The position numbers and the translations under genes were made by a program. Positions 26,237 to 35,101 of a stretch of DNA of 64,000 nucleotides are shown one piece after another. How positions within the stretch are numbered: position 1 is the stretch's first letter; each line of letters opens with the position of its first letter. The stretch spans positions 62,001 to 126,000 of the forward strand of contig NZ_BMPH01000009.1 of the NCBI RefSeq assembly GCF_014647495.1, read 5' to 3'. The stretch comes from Glutamicibacter protophormiae (GTDB lineage Bacteria > Actinomycetota > Actinomycetes > Actinomycetales > Micrococcaceae). Below the pieces are notes generated by a model. That model made no database searches and was not told the origin of the DNA. It saw only the letters and a program-made list of their open reading frames with translations.

Positions 26237-27901
26237 CTATTTCGCCTCGGCATAGTTCTCTGTAATCACCACGCTGACAGGGAAGTTGACCGACTGGTCC
26301 CCGAACAGGGTGCGCCCGGCGAGCGCAGCGGCATGCCTGATGATCTCGGCCAGCTGCGGCGCCCGGCCCTCGGGGCATTCGAAGACGATTTCGTCGTGGA
26401 CGAAGAAGACCTGGCGGCACTCTTGGCTCCAACCGGCCTGATGGATCAGGTGGCGGGCATGGCCCATCCAGATCAGCGCCCATTCGGCGGCGGTCGACTG
26501 CACCACGAAGTTGCGGGTGAAGCGGCCTCGGGAGCGGGCCGCCGCGTCGGCGGCGCGCTGGGAGGCCTCGTCCCTGGTATCGCGCTGCGCCTGCATCCAG
26601 CGTTCGTCCGCCGGCGGGCATCCTCGCCCCAGGAAGCTGCTCACCCCGTCGCCGCGCTCGCCGGCGCGGGCTGCCGCATCAACGAAATCCATGGCCGCGG
26701 GGAAGTTCTTCTTCAATGCGGCCCCCACGGCCGCGGCGCCTCCGGAGGTACCGCCGTAGATGACCGACAGCATGCCCAGCTTGGCCTCGTTGCGGTCCTT
26801 GACCAACCCTGCATCGATGAGCCACTGGTAGAGGTCGTCCTGCAAGCCGGCTTGCTGCAGGTGGCGGTCGCGGGACATGGCGGCGAGGATGCGAGGTTCA
26901 AGCTGGCGCCCGTCGGCCACCACGAATCTCCTGCCTGCCGGGGTCCGCACGACCTGGCGGATGGAATGCGGCAGCTGCAGCGCGCCGCCGCCCGACGCGG
27001 CCCAGCGGCCGGAAGCGACGGTGCCCAAGACGTAGTGGGGATGGAAGCGTCCATGGGCGACCCATGCATCCAGCCAGGCATCCCCGTGGGTGCTGGCCAG
27101 CCGCGATAATTTCTTGTACTCAAGCACTTGGGCGATGGCCGGGTGATTGATCTGCTCCAGTTCCCAGGCCCGGACCGACTGCACCGCGAATCCTGCTCGG
27201 TGCAGGGCGCGCAGCAGCTCCTGCGGGGAGTCGGGGTTCAGTCCCGGGGTCTGCAGCGTGTGGCCCAGCTGCTGGGCCAGGGCGGCGAGCTTGGGCGGAC
27301 GCACGGATTCCGGGACGCGCTCGCCGAGCATCCGGCGCAGCAGCTGCCGGTGTCCCTGCTCGTCCCAGGACAGCCCCGTGGCCTCCATTTCCGCGGCGAT
27401 CAGTGCGCCCACGGATTCGGCATGGATCAGCAGCTGCAGCCGCTTGCGGGCTGCAGGATCGGTCGGCAGCGCCTGCAGCTGGGCCGCGTACATGTTCACC
27501 AGTTCCTGCAGGGACTCTCCGCTGACCGGGGCGGAAAACAGGGTGCCTTGGTCGCCGGCATCATGGGACGGCGGAGGGTTCTCCAGATCGATGTCCGGCA
27601 GGCGCACTGCCGCCAGCGGGCTGCGGTGGAGAATACGCTGGGCCAGCGAGAGCACATGGGCCTTGGCGAGGTAGACGTCTGCGGAGGCCAGCAGCTGAAG
27701 CCAGGGGGAGGTGCGCAGCATCACCCAGCGAGGGGAATGAACGCGCTCAATCTCGGCCACCGACTGGCAGAGCTCATCCCGGGCAGCGGTCCGGGCCGAA
27801 GTGAGCGGCTCGCCGGTGGCGGCGTCGCGCAGCTGCAGCAGGGCGAATCCTTCGGGATCCGCGGCGAGGAAGGCGAGCACGCCAGAATGTCCAGGGGGCA
27901 T
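26237..27901 (-). CDS. Bifunctional 3'-5' exonuclease/DNA polymerase (PolA-like)
   Basis: A 554-residue family A polymerase lacking a 5' nuclease domain. The N-terminal ~180 residues correspond to a reduced exonuclease-like domain. The polymerase part has motif A as DGRQLEPRIL (DYSQIELR in PolI), motif B KLGMLSVIYGGTSG and motif C VHDEIVFE. These substitutions are characteristic of a separate actinobacterial family. The usual O-helix RxxxKxxxFG pattern is present only in altered form, so activity may differ. The ATG at 27901 is chosen; upstream in-frame codons reach 27979. A CACAAT element 6 nt upstream is possible. Confidence 0.85.
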   Translation of the reverse strand: MPPGHSGVLAFLAADPEGFALLQLRDAATGEPLTSARTAARDELCQSVAEIERVHSPRWVMLRTSPWLQLLASADVYLAKAHVLSLAQRILHRSPLAAVRLPDIDLENPPPSHDAGDQGTLFSAPVSGESLQELVNMYAAQLQALPTDPAARKRLQLLIHAESVGALIAAEMEATGLSWDEQGHRQLLRRMLGERVPESVRPPKLAALAQQLGHTLQTPGLNPDSPQELLRALHRAGFAVQSVRAWELEQINHPAIAQVLEYKKLSRLASTHGDAWLDAWVAHGRFHPHYVLGTVASGRWAASGGGALQLPHSIRQVVRTPAGRRFVVADGRQLEPRILAAMSRDRHLQQAGLQDDLYQWLIDAGLVKDRNEAKLGMLSVIYGGTSGGAAAVGAALKKNFPAAMDFVDAAARAGERGDGVSSFLGRGCPPADERWMQAQRDTRDEASQRAADAAARSRGRFTRNFVVQSTAAEWALIWMGHARHLIHQAGWSQECRQVFFVHDEIVFECPEGRAPQLAEIIRHAAALAGRTLFGDQSVNFPVSVVITENYAEAK

Positions 27902-27988
27902 GCTTCCATTGTGCCGTGGCCAGAGTGGATATCCCCAGTTCGCGGACACCGCGAACCGCCGGCAAACCTGCGGTGGCAACCTCGACCC

Positions 27989-29131
27989 ATGAACTGGTTA
28001 CCCTTTCGCCCGCAAGACCCGGGACCCGGAACCGATGCTCGGTTCGTTCCGCAGTCCCTGGAAGCTCCGCCCGGGGAGCCTGCACCGCACCGTGCTCAAC
28101 GCCGAGCAGTCCATGGGGGCGACCGCGGGGGACCGGGCTGCGTGCTGGTGAGCGACGACGAGGAGCTGGTGGCGCAATGCGCCCTGATTTCGCTGGGTGC
28201 GGCGGTCAGGATTTCCCGGTGTGCCAGCGACTCGCCGCTGATTCGTGACGCCGAGGGGCCGGTGCTGTGGGGTGTGGATGCAATCGGACCGGCGTTGGCG
28301 GGCTCTGCCCGGTGCGATGTCCTGGTGGGCGTCGAGGCGCAAGCGCAAACCCTGTGGGAAGCGGCCAGCCAGCTGCCCCAGGCCAGGGTTGCGGTCCTTC
28401 CCGGCGCGAGCCAGTGGCTGGGCGAGTATCTGGGGCTGTGGTGCATGAGATCGGGTCATGGGCATACCGTGGCGTTGGGTTCACGGGCGGGCGGGCTGGG
28501 TACCAGCACCCTGGCCGTACTGCTGGCCCATGCCGGAACGCTCAGCGGACTGCACAGCCTGGTCGTGGATCTGGACCCCCATTCCTGCGGGCTGTGGCCG
28601 CGGATCTGCTCCCAGCCGCCCTCCGGGATCGGCTGGGAGGAATTGGCGGCTTCGGGAGGAGCGTTGGCTTCGCACCAATTGGTCGAGGCGCTCCCGAGCG
28701 TCCGGGGAACAGCAGTGCTCACCTGGTCTGGAACTCCGCCACCGGGTCCGGTGGACGGACCCTTGACAGCCCGGCTGTTGACAGCCGCACGGCAGGGGTT
28801 CGACTTGCTGGTTCTTGACACCGGGAGGACACCGCATCACGAAGCAGAGACGATAGGCCACTTCACGGACCGGCAGATCATGGTGTGCGATGCGGCAAGC
28901 ATCCCGCCGCACGGCGACTACGTGCTGCGTGCTGAACACGCAAGAGCACCTGCCTGGGCGGAGAACCGCTCCCTGCTGGGGAGCGTGGCCCATGCGACGT
29001 CGATAGAACGGGCCGTTGCACGCGGGGACCTGCTCGATGCCCTCAGGTCCCGACGGCTGAGGCAGCAGCTGGCCGACTTGCGCCTGCTACCGGCAGCCAC
29101 CGAGGAGACGGGGCTGCGAGGCGCGCCATGA
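27989..29131 (+). CDS. TadZ/CpaE-like septum-site-determining ATPase homologue
   Basis: About 380 residues. Residues 50-150 form a receiver-like domain (CVLVSDDEELVAQCALISLGA). A MinD/ParA-type domain follows, with the atypical P-loop GSRAGGLGTSTLAVLL (T instead of the usual K) and VVDLDPHSCGLW. It matches the 'helicase/secretion neighbourhood' CpaE-like family of Actinobacteria (Mycobacterium Rv3660c). In Tad systems such proteins place the machine at a pole or septum. It is the first gene of a run of overlapping genes. The ATG at 27989 is tentative; upstream codons share the frame but carry no family features. Confidence 0.82.
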   Translation: MNWLPFRPQDPGPGTDARFVPQSLEAPPGEPAPHRAQRRAVHGGDRGGPGCVLVSDDEELVAQCALISLGAAVRISRCASDSPLIRDAEGPVLWGVDAIGPALAGSARCDVLVGVEAQAQTLWEAASQLPQARVAVLPGASQWLGEYLGLWCMRSGHGHTVALGSRAGGLGTSTLAVLLAHAGTLSGLHSLVVDLDPHSCGLWPRICSQPPSGIGWEELAASGGALASHQLVEALPSVRGTAVLTWSGTPPPGPVDGPLTARLLTAARQGFDLLVLDTGRTPHHEAETIGHFTDRQIMVCDAASIPPHGDYVLRAEHARAPAWAENRSLLGSVAHATSIERAVARGDLLDALRSRRLRQQLADLRLLPAATEETGLRGAP

Positions 29132-30369
29132 GCCCCGGACGCCATTCGCCATCACCGCCACATTCCGCCCGGCCGAACCCGCTGGACACGCGCATCCTGG
29201 AGTCGGTCCGGGACCGTGCCTTGGCCAGCGGCGGAGAATTGGACACCATCTCGCTGGCGAGCGCCGTCCACGATTCGGGCACCGCCCTCGGCGCCCGCGG
29301 TGCGACCGAGTCATTGAAAGCCCTGCAGGACGAGGTCGCCGGCCTATCGGTCCTTGAACGATTCGCCCAGCGTCCGGGGATCACGGATGTGCTGGTGGAC
29401 GGGCAAGGCCAGGTATGGACCGATTCATCCCGGGGACTGGAACTTACGGGATTCCGCTTCGCGTCCCCCGAGCAGGTGCGTTCGCTGGCCGTGCACCTGG
29501 CGGCCATGGCCGGACGGCGGTTGGACGCGGCCAGCCCCTTCATGGACATGAGCGTCAAGAATTATCGGGTCCATGCGGTACTTCCGCCCATCGCCACCGA
29601 AGGCCCGCTGATTTCCATCCGCGTGAAAACCCGACAGCTGCTCGACTTGGACACCGTCCTCGCCCAGGCGCCTGGTTTCTGGCCCACGGTGCTCCGCGAG
29701 ATCATGGGACGACAGCTGAATTTCCTGGTCACCGGCGGTACCGGCAGCGGCAAAACGACGCTGCTCCAGGCCATGCTGGCGCAGGCAAGCGACAAGCAAC
29801 GGCTGGTGATCATCGAAGACTCCCACGAGCTGGTGGTCGACCACCGCCATGTGGTGAGCCTGCAGACCCGCTCGGCGAACGTCGAATCCGCCGGGCAGAT
29901 AGAACTCCGGGACCTGGTGGTCCAAGCATTGCGCATGAGACCTGACCGGCTGGTCGTCGGGGAGTGCCGAGGGGCGGAGATCCGGGACTTCCTCGCGGCC
30001 ATGAACACCGGCCACCAGGGAGCGGCCGGCACCCTGCATGCAAACCATCCCGAATCCGTGCCGGCACGCTTGGCCGCGTTGGGTGGCTTGGCCGGGTGGG
30101 GGCTGCAAGCCACCTCGCTTCAGGCCGCCAGCGCCTTGGACCTGATCATCCACATGCGTCGGCAGCCGTCCGGAGCGCGCTCGCCGGTAGCGCTGGGAAG
30201 CTTGTCCACCGATTCGAACGACCGACTCGGCGTGCGCATGCTGGTCGACATGGGAACGCGGAACCGTCCCGATGCCCGCAGCCTGGAGCTGCTGCGGGAG
30301 AAACTCGGCGACGAGGCCTCGGCCGAGGTCGCACGGTGGCACGCGGGCCGTGCCGGGAGGGAGCAATGA
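29128..30369 (+). CDS. tadA: TadA/CpaF-type secretion ATPase
   Basis: A 413-residue hexameric ATPase of the VirB11/PulE superfamily. Motifs: FAQRPGITDVLVDGQGQVW (N-terminal domain), Walker A GGTGSGKTT about residue 205, Walker B RLVIIEDSHEL, and AGTLHANHPESV (His box). It powers assembly of Flp-type pili or related secretion. The start codon overlaps the TadZ-like stop (ATGA). The short N-terminus is normal for the actinobacterial form. Confidence 0.93.
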   Translation: MSPGRHSPSPPHSARPNPLDTRILESVRDRALASGGELDTISLASAVHDSGTALGARGATESLKALQDEVAGLSVLERFAQRPGITDVLVDGQGQVWTDSSRGLELTGFRFASPEQVRSLAVHLAAMAGRRLDAASPFMDMSVKNYRVHAVLPPIATEGPLISIRVKTRQLLDLDTVLAQAPGFWPTVLREIMGRQLNFLVTGGTGSGKTTLLQAMLAQASDKQRLVIIEDSHELVVDHRHVVSLQTRSANVESAGQIELRDLVVQALRMRPDRLVVGECRGAEIRDFLAAMNTGHQGAAGTLHANHPESVPARLAALGGLAGWGLQATSLQAASALDLIIHMRRQPSGARSPVALGSLSTDSNDRLGVRMLVDMGTRNRPDARSLELLREKLGDEASAEVARWHAGRAGREQ

Positions 30370-31058
30370 TGACTGCGGTGCTGCTGTTGCTGCTGGCCGG
30401 GCTCTGGCTGTGGTGGACCCCGCGGTCGGCTTCCGGCAGGGCAACGGATTCCGGCCTGCTGGGCAGCTGGAAGCTGCGCGCAGCCTCGGACGGCGCCCAG
30501 CAGCAGGAGCTGAGTCGAGACGCCCACGTGATCCGCGAGCTCTCTGCGTTGTTGCGCAGCGGCTTGATGTTCCCGCAGGCTCTCGAAGCGCTGCTGCAGA
30601 TACGCGCGGAGCCGTGCCCGGTCCTGGACGCACTGCGCCGGCTGGCAGCGCAGGCCAGGTTCCACGGCGAACAGGCCATTGAAATCGAACATTCCGCGGG
30701 GCACAAGGACGGCGGGTCGGTGCAACGGCTGTCCTGGTGCTTGGATCTTTCAACGCAGACCGGAGCCCCGCTGGCCGGGGTGCTGGATCAGCTGGCAGAG
30801 GATCTGGAAGCGGAGCTGCTGGCACGGCAGTCGTTCGACGCGGCCATGGCCGGCCCCAGGGCTACCACGCGGTTATTGACCTGGCTGCCGGTGGGAGGAC
30901 TCGGCGCGGGGTTCTTGCTCGGCATCGATGTGGGTTCCACCTTGCTGACCTCGTGGCCCGCGCAGCTGAGCATGGCGGCAGGCGCCGGACTGTGGGCGCT
31001 GAACAGGATCTGGTGCCGCCGGTTGCTCGCGGCGACGACGGCGCAGGCCCTGAAATGA
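30366..31058 (+). CDS. tadB: TadB-like type II secretion F domain protein
   Basis: A 230-residue inner-membrane platform protein. One N-terminal hydrophobic segment precedes a cytoplasmic T2SSF domain with a RELSALLRSGLMFPQALEALLQ helix and a GAPLAGVLDQLAEDLEAEL helix. Two hydrophobic stretches close the protein (about residues 170-215). It starts ATGATG, overlapping the tadA stop. Half the size of usual TadB proteins, as in other actinobacterial Tad loci. Confidence 0.85.
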   Translation: MMTAVLLLLLAGLWLWWTPRSASGRATDSGLLGSWKLRAASDGAQQQELSRDAHVIRELSALLRSGLMFPQALEALLQIRAEPCPVLDALRRLAAQARFHGEQAIEIEHSAGHKDGGSVQRLSWCLDLSTQTGAPLAGVLDQLAEDLEAELLARQSFDAAMAGPRATTRLLTWLPVGGLGAGFLLGIDVGSTLLTSWPAQLSMAAGAGLWALNRIWCRRLLAATTAQALK

Positions 31059-31603
31059 CTGCAGCGGCTCTGCTCTGCTTGTTATCCGGAATTCTCTTGT
31101 GGAATACCCGGGGGTCCGCCACGGTCCGCAACCCGGAAAGGCAAGGGCAAGCCGTCTCGGCCCGAAGCAGGAAGACGTATGAAGGCAGCGAACCCATCGA
31201 CCTGGTTCTGGACCTCGGCGCGAGCCTGATGGAATCAGGGCTGCCCATGACCACGTTGCTTGACTCGATGGGGCGCTGCATCCCGCAGTGCGCCGCGTTG
31301 CGGACCGTGGCCAGATGCCTGGAGATGAACATGGAATGGGAGAAGGCCTGGGAACCGGCGCCACGCTGGCTCGCTCCGTTGCAGCGTTCCCTGGGATTCG
31401 CCCATGCCACCGGTGCTCCGGCGTCCGCGCTGCTGCGGAATACCGCCCAGCTGCAACGCAGGGAACGGGCCCAGCATGTCGCCCGATGCGGTGCGCAGTT
31501 CGCCACCAGGCTGGTGCTGCCGCTGGGGGTCTGCGCGCTTCCAGCCTTCATCGCCTTGGGTGTGGTGCCGCTGATCATTGCGTTGTTCCCGCATCTTGCC
31601 TGA
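31055..31603 (+). CDS. tadC: TadC-like type II secretion F domain protein
   Basis: A 182-residue partner of TadB. It has an N-terminal hydrophobic segment, a DLVLDLGASLMESGLPMTTLLDSMG helix, a GFAHATGAPASALLRNTAQLQRRER helix and a C-terminal membrane region (PLGVCALPAFIALGVVPLIIALF). The start overlaps tadB by 4 bp. TadB and TadC together form the platform on which the ATPase acts. Confidence 0.85.
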   Translation: MTAAALLCLLSGILLWNTRGSATVRNPERQGQAVSARSRKTYEGSEPIDLVLDLGASLMESGLPMTTLLDSMGRCIPQCAALRTVARCLEMNMEWEKAWEPAPRWLAPLQRSLGFAHATGAPASALLRNTAQLQRRERAQHVARCGAQFATRLVLPLGVCALPAFIALGVVPLIIALFPHLA

Positions 31604-31735
31604 TTCCTCGCTGGCAAGTTATGCCCACCTTGCGGCCGGCCGCAACCGCGTCAGGGATAGTACTGCGAGCCTGAAAGCACCATCACCGCCCCAGCCGGGG
31701 ACGGACTCGATGCAACCCGACCGAAAGGAACCGAC

Positions 31736-31918
31736 ATGAATAGCACCCTGAGCAGGCTGCGCGAAGGGCTCGATGAGGAGCAAGGCTCAACCACCGCAGA
31801 ATTCGCCATGGTCACCCTCGCCGCCGTGGCTTTCGCCGGCCTGCTGATCAGCATCTTGTCCAGCGGCGACGTGCGGGGCATGCTCATGGGCCTCATCAGC
31901 AAGGCCTTGAGCCTGTAG
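31736..31918 (+). CDS. DUF4244 / Flp-pilin-like small protein
   Basis: A 60-residue protein with a short hydrophilic start, then EEQGSTTAEFAMVTLAAVAFAGLLISIL, the processing-site-like plus hydrophobic stretch of Flp-type prepilins (DUF4244). A G before STTAEF would be the leader-peptidase cleavage site. It follows a 130-bp gap with its own AAAGGA ribosome site, so it may be expressed at a higher level than the upstream genes. Confidence 0.85.
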   Translation: MNSTLSRLREGLDEEQGSTTAEFAMVTLAAVAFAGLLISILSSGDVRGMLMGLISKALSL

Positions 31919-31921
31919 GCC

Positions 31922-32260
31922 ATGGACGTCATGGACGAACGCGGCAGCAGCACGGCGGAGTTCGCCGTGCTGCTGCCGGCCATCGCGCTCCTGCTGTCGC
32001 TGCTGTTGTGCCTCGGGGTCCTGGGGATGCACCAGATCCAGGTCCAGCAGGCGGCCGGGGCCATGGCCAGGGAACTTGCCCGCGGCGAGGACCCCGGCGC
32101 AGCCCGGGCACGGGGCATCCAGCTGGCCGGGACCTCGGCCCGCTTCTCGGTGGACAACGGGGGAGGGTACGCCACGGTTACGGTGGCGAAATCCGTGGAC
32201 CTGCCGGTGGTGGGGCCGGTCGAGGTTCGGGGCACTGCAAGCGTGGCGAACGAACAATGA
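31922..32260 (+). CDS. tadE: TadE-family pseudopilin
   Basis: A 112-residue protein with ERGSSTAEFAVLLPAIALLLSLLL near the N-terminus (the GSSTAEF processing-like motif plus hydrophobic helix) and a coiled, beta-rich tail with an ARARGIQLAG segment. It starts 4 bp after the pilin gene and overlaps the next gene by 4 bp. Confidence 0.88.
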   Translation: MDVMDERGSSTAEFAVLLPAIALLLSLLLCLGVLGMHQIQVQQAAGAMARELARGEDPGAARARGIQLAGTSARFSVDNGGGYATVTVAKSVDLPVVGPVEVRGTASVANEQ

Positions 32261-32643
32261 GTTGCGCGGAGTTCGGCTCGCAACGGGGAAGCAGCACCGT
32301 CGCGGCTACCGCCCTGGCCATCACCGCGCTGCTGTTGGCCGCCGGCATTCTTGCTTGGTCGGCGGTGACCCGAGCGGCGATGCAGGCCGCCAGCGCGGCG
32401 GACCTGGCGGCCCTTGCTGCGGCGGATACCGCCCGAGGATTGCGCGTCGGGGATCCCTGCGCCGCCGCCGGGCTGCTGGCCTCGGCCAATGACGCACGAC
32501 TGGATTCCTGCACCGTCGAAGCCGACGGCACCACCGTGCGTGTTCAGGTATCGGTGGCGATTACGTTTTCCGCGCTGGGAATCGAGTTCCCGGCGGCCTC
32601 CGCCCAAGCCCGGGCCGGTGCTCCGCCGCTGACCCGGGACTAG
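32257..32643 (+). CDS. TadE/G-like secreted protein of the helicase/secretion neighbourhood
   Basis: A 128-residue protein that opens with QRGSSTVAATALAITALLLAAGILAW, a pilin-like GSST motif and helix, followed by ASAADLAALAAADTARG, the Rv3654c-type signature, and Cys residues in DPCAAAG and DSCTVEAD. It is the last gene of the Tad run and ends 9 bp before the convergent helicase gene. Confidence 0.82.
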   Translation: MSCAEFGSQRGSSTVAATALAITALLLAAGILAWSAVTRAAMQAASAADLAALAAADTARGLRVGDPCAAAGLLASANDARLDSCTVEADGTTVRVQVSVAITFSALGIEFPAASAQARAGAPPLTRD

Positions 32644-32652
32644 CCGAATCCG

Positions 32653-34983
32653 TTAGAAGTGGTGCCGCGGCTGGACATCCTCCAGCACGGCGCTGAGCAG
32701 CAGCACCGCCCCGGCCTTGTCCAGCGGGTTGTTCCTGTTGCCGCATTTCGGGGATTGCACGCAGCTGGGGCAGCCGCTGCGGCATTCGCAGGCTTCAATG
32801 GCATCCCGGGTGGCCCGCACCCAGGTGGAGAACTTCTCGAAGCCGCGCTCGGCAAATCCCGCGCCTCCAGGCTGCGCGTCATACACGAAGATCGTGGGAT
32901 GGCCGGTGTCCATGTGCAGCGCGGTGGAAACCCCTCCGATGTCCCAGCGGTCGCTGGTGGCCACCAGCGGCAGCAGGCCGATCATTGCGTGTTCGGCGGC
33001 GTGCAGGGCGCCGGGGAATTGGTCCACGGTCAGGCCCGCGCGCAGCAGCCGCTGCTCGGTCAAGGTGAACCAGACGGACTTGGTGTGCAGGTCCCGGGCT
33101 TCGAGGTCCAGCGGCTCCTCGGAGAGCACCTCGTTGGATGCGATGGATTTGCGTTGGAAGGAGACCACCTGGGTGGTCACGATGACTTCACCGAAGAAGA
33201 TCTCCAGCTCCCGATGCTTGCTGGTGCGTTCCTCGGATTCGATGGCCACCGTGGTCAGGTCGCGGGCAGTGGTGTAGTAGTCGGGGTTCACCCTGGTCAC
33301 GACCACCACGTGGTTCTGCTCGTCCAGTTCCTCCACGTGGTAGCTGGCGCCCTGGTGGACGTAGATGGCCCCAGGGTGCGCCTGGTAGTGGCTCTGCGGT
33401 GAGTCCATGGTTCCCAGCAGCGCTCCGGTTTCCGCATCGATGATGTCCACCGGCCCGCCGCCGTCGGCGCGGATGGAGAACATCCCGGCCGCGTGCTGCG
33501 GGTGGGTCCAGAACCATCCCGCAGGCCGGCGGCGCAGGTAGCCGCGCTGCACCAGGGAATCAAGCAGCGCTTCGGTCTGCGGGCCGAAGATTTCCAGCTC
33601 TTCGGGGCGCAGCGGGTTCTCCTGGGCCGCCGCGCACAAATGCCCGCTGAGCACGTACTTGTTCTGCGGATCGAACACGGTAGCCTCGACACCGAGGTCG
33701 AAGATGGCCTCCGGGTGGCTGACCAGATAGGTGTCCAGCGGATCTTCGGCGGCCACGAAGAGCGCCAACGCGTCCTGGCCGGAGCGGCCTGCCCTGCCGA
33801 TCTGCTGGAAGAAGGATGCACGGGTTCCGGGCCAGCCGGCCACCACCACGGCGTCCAGGCCCGAGATGTCGATGCCCAGTTCCAGCGCTGAAGTGGAAGT
33901 CACGCCGAGCAGCTCGCCGGAGCGCAGCTTGCGTTCAACCTCCCGCCGTTCCCCGGGGAGATAGCCCGACCGGTAGGCGGCCAGCCTGACCGAGAGCTCG
34001 GGAGCGAAATTCTCCAAGTGCTTGCGCGTGAGGGTGGCGATGGTTTCCGCGCCGCGGCGGGACTTGATGAAGACGATGGTTCGCACGTGGTCCGCCATCA
34101 GGTCGGTGAGAATTGACGCGCTTTCGGCGATGGCGGTGCGGCGCAGCGGGGCGCCGTTTTCACCGGTGCGGTCGGACAGGGGCGGCTCCCAGAGCCCGAT
34201 CACCAGTTCGCCGGAGGCGGAGAAGTCGCGCGTCACCGCCGACACCTCGGCGCCGATGAGTCGTCCGAAGGATTCTTCGGGATCGGAGCTGGTGGCCGAG
34301 GCGCCGATGAACACCGGATTATTGCCGTAGTGGGCGCAGATTCGGCGCAGCCGGCGCATCAGGTTCGCCACGTGGGCTCCGAAGACCCCGCGGTAGGAAT
34401 GGGCCTCGTCGATGATGATGTACTTCAGCCGCTTGAAGAAGCGGGACCACGCCGGATGGTTGGGCAGGATGCCGCGGTGCAGCATGTCGGGGTTGGTGAA
34501 GACGAAGTTTCCGTGCTGGCGCACCCAAGCGCGGGTTGCCTGGTCCGTGTCGCCGTCGTAGGCGGCAGCCCGTACTCCCGGAACCTTGAGGGCTTCAACG
34601 GCCGAGAGCTGGTCGGCGGCCAACGCCTTGGTAGGGCAGATATACAGCACGGAGGCCTGGGCACCGGCGTCGTTGGCGGCAGCGTCCCGGGTGCGGAACA
34701 GCGCATCGATGGACGGCATGAGGTAGGCCAAAGATTTGCCCGAGGCGGTGCCGGTGGAGATGATCGTGTGCTTCCCGGCATGGATCAGATCCGCGGCTTG
34801 CACCTGGTGCAGCCATGGTTCATTGATGCCCAGCCCCTGGAACGTTGTTTTGACTTCGTCGGCCAGCCAGCCGGGCCACGGTGCGGTGATCTGGTCCTTG
34901 GCCGGGACGCTGCGGCGGTGCATCACGGCTTCCGGATCGTTGCTCCGGTCGTAGGGATCAAGCAGGGCACGCACAGACTTCAC
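32653..34983 (-). CDS. MrfA/Hrq1-type DEAD/DEAH-box helicase with a C-terminal zinc (DUF1998/MZB) domain
   Basis: A 776-residue superfamily 2 helicase. Motif I STGTASGKSLAYL, motif II IIDEAHSYRG, GASATS, an RGAETIATLTRKHLENF region, and motif VI QIGRAGRSG. The C-terminus carries the four-Cys cluster CECRSGCPSCVQSPKCGN, the MZB/DUF1998 zinc site. Such helicases act in DNA crosslink and mitomycin repair in Bacillus. The GTG start has GAAAGG upstream. In many Actinobacteria this gene lies next to the Tad operon; here it faces it. Confidence 0.93.
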   Translation of the reverse strand: MKSVRALLDPYDRSNDPEAVMHRRSVPAKDQITAPWPGWLADEVKTTFQGLGINEPWLHQVQAADLIHAGKHTIISTGTASGKSLAYLMPSIDALFRTRDAAANDAGAQASVLYICPTKALAADQLSAVEALKVPGVRAAAYDGDTDQATRAWVRQHGNFVFTNPDMLHRGILPNHPAWSRFFKRLKYIIIDEAHSYRGVFGAHVANLMRRLRRICAHYGNNPVFIGASATSSDPEESFGRLIGAEVSAVTRDFSASGELVIGLWEPPLSDRTGENGAPLRRTAIAESASILTDLMADHVRTIVFIKSRRGAETIATLTRKHLENFAPELSVRLAAYRSGYLPGERREVERKLRSGELLGVTSTSALELGIDISGLDAVVVAGWPGTRASFFQQIGRAGRSGQDALALFVAAEDPLDTYLVSHPEAIFDLGVEATVFDPQNKYVLSGHLCAAAQENPLRPEELEIFGPQTEALLDSLVQRGYLRRRPAGWFWTHPQHAAGMFSIRADGGGPVDIIDAETGALLGTMDSPQSHYQAHPGAIYVHQGASYHVEELDEQNHVVVVTRVNPDYYTTARDLTTVAIESEERTSKHRELEIFFGEVIVTTQVVSFQRKSIASNEVLSEEPLDLEARDLHTKSVWFTLTEQRLLRAGLTVDQFPGALHAAEHAMIGLLPLVATSDRWDIGGVSTALHMDTGHPTIFVYDAQPGGAGFAERGFEKFSTWVRATRDAIEACECRSGCPSCVQSPKCGNRNNPLDKAGAVLLLSAVLEDVQPRHHF

Positions 34984-35051
34984 GAAACTCAGCCTTTCGA
35001 AGCCGGAACGGTGGGAAGCGCGGCGCTGGAGTCCGCGGTGTTAAAAGACTA

Positions 35052-35085
35052 TCGCCGTCGCAGCCGGGAACGGCTGCAACGGCGA
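35052..35085 (-). terminator. Terminator of the GNAT gene
   Basis: A 15-bp stem with one internal mismatch (35052-35066 with 35071-35085) is followed on the minus strand by a TCTTTTAA T-rich tract. Confidence 0.75.
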
Positions 35086-35101
35086 GAGGAAAGCCCTGAA
35101 C

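Noticed and set aside
27128-27988. N-terminal extension of the TadZ-like frame by 287 residues
   Set aside because: It lies opposite the polymerase gene and has no family features; the ATG at 27989 is preferred.
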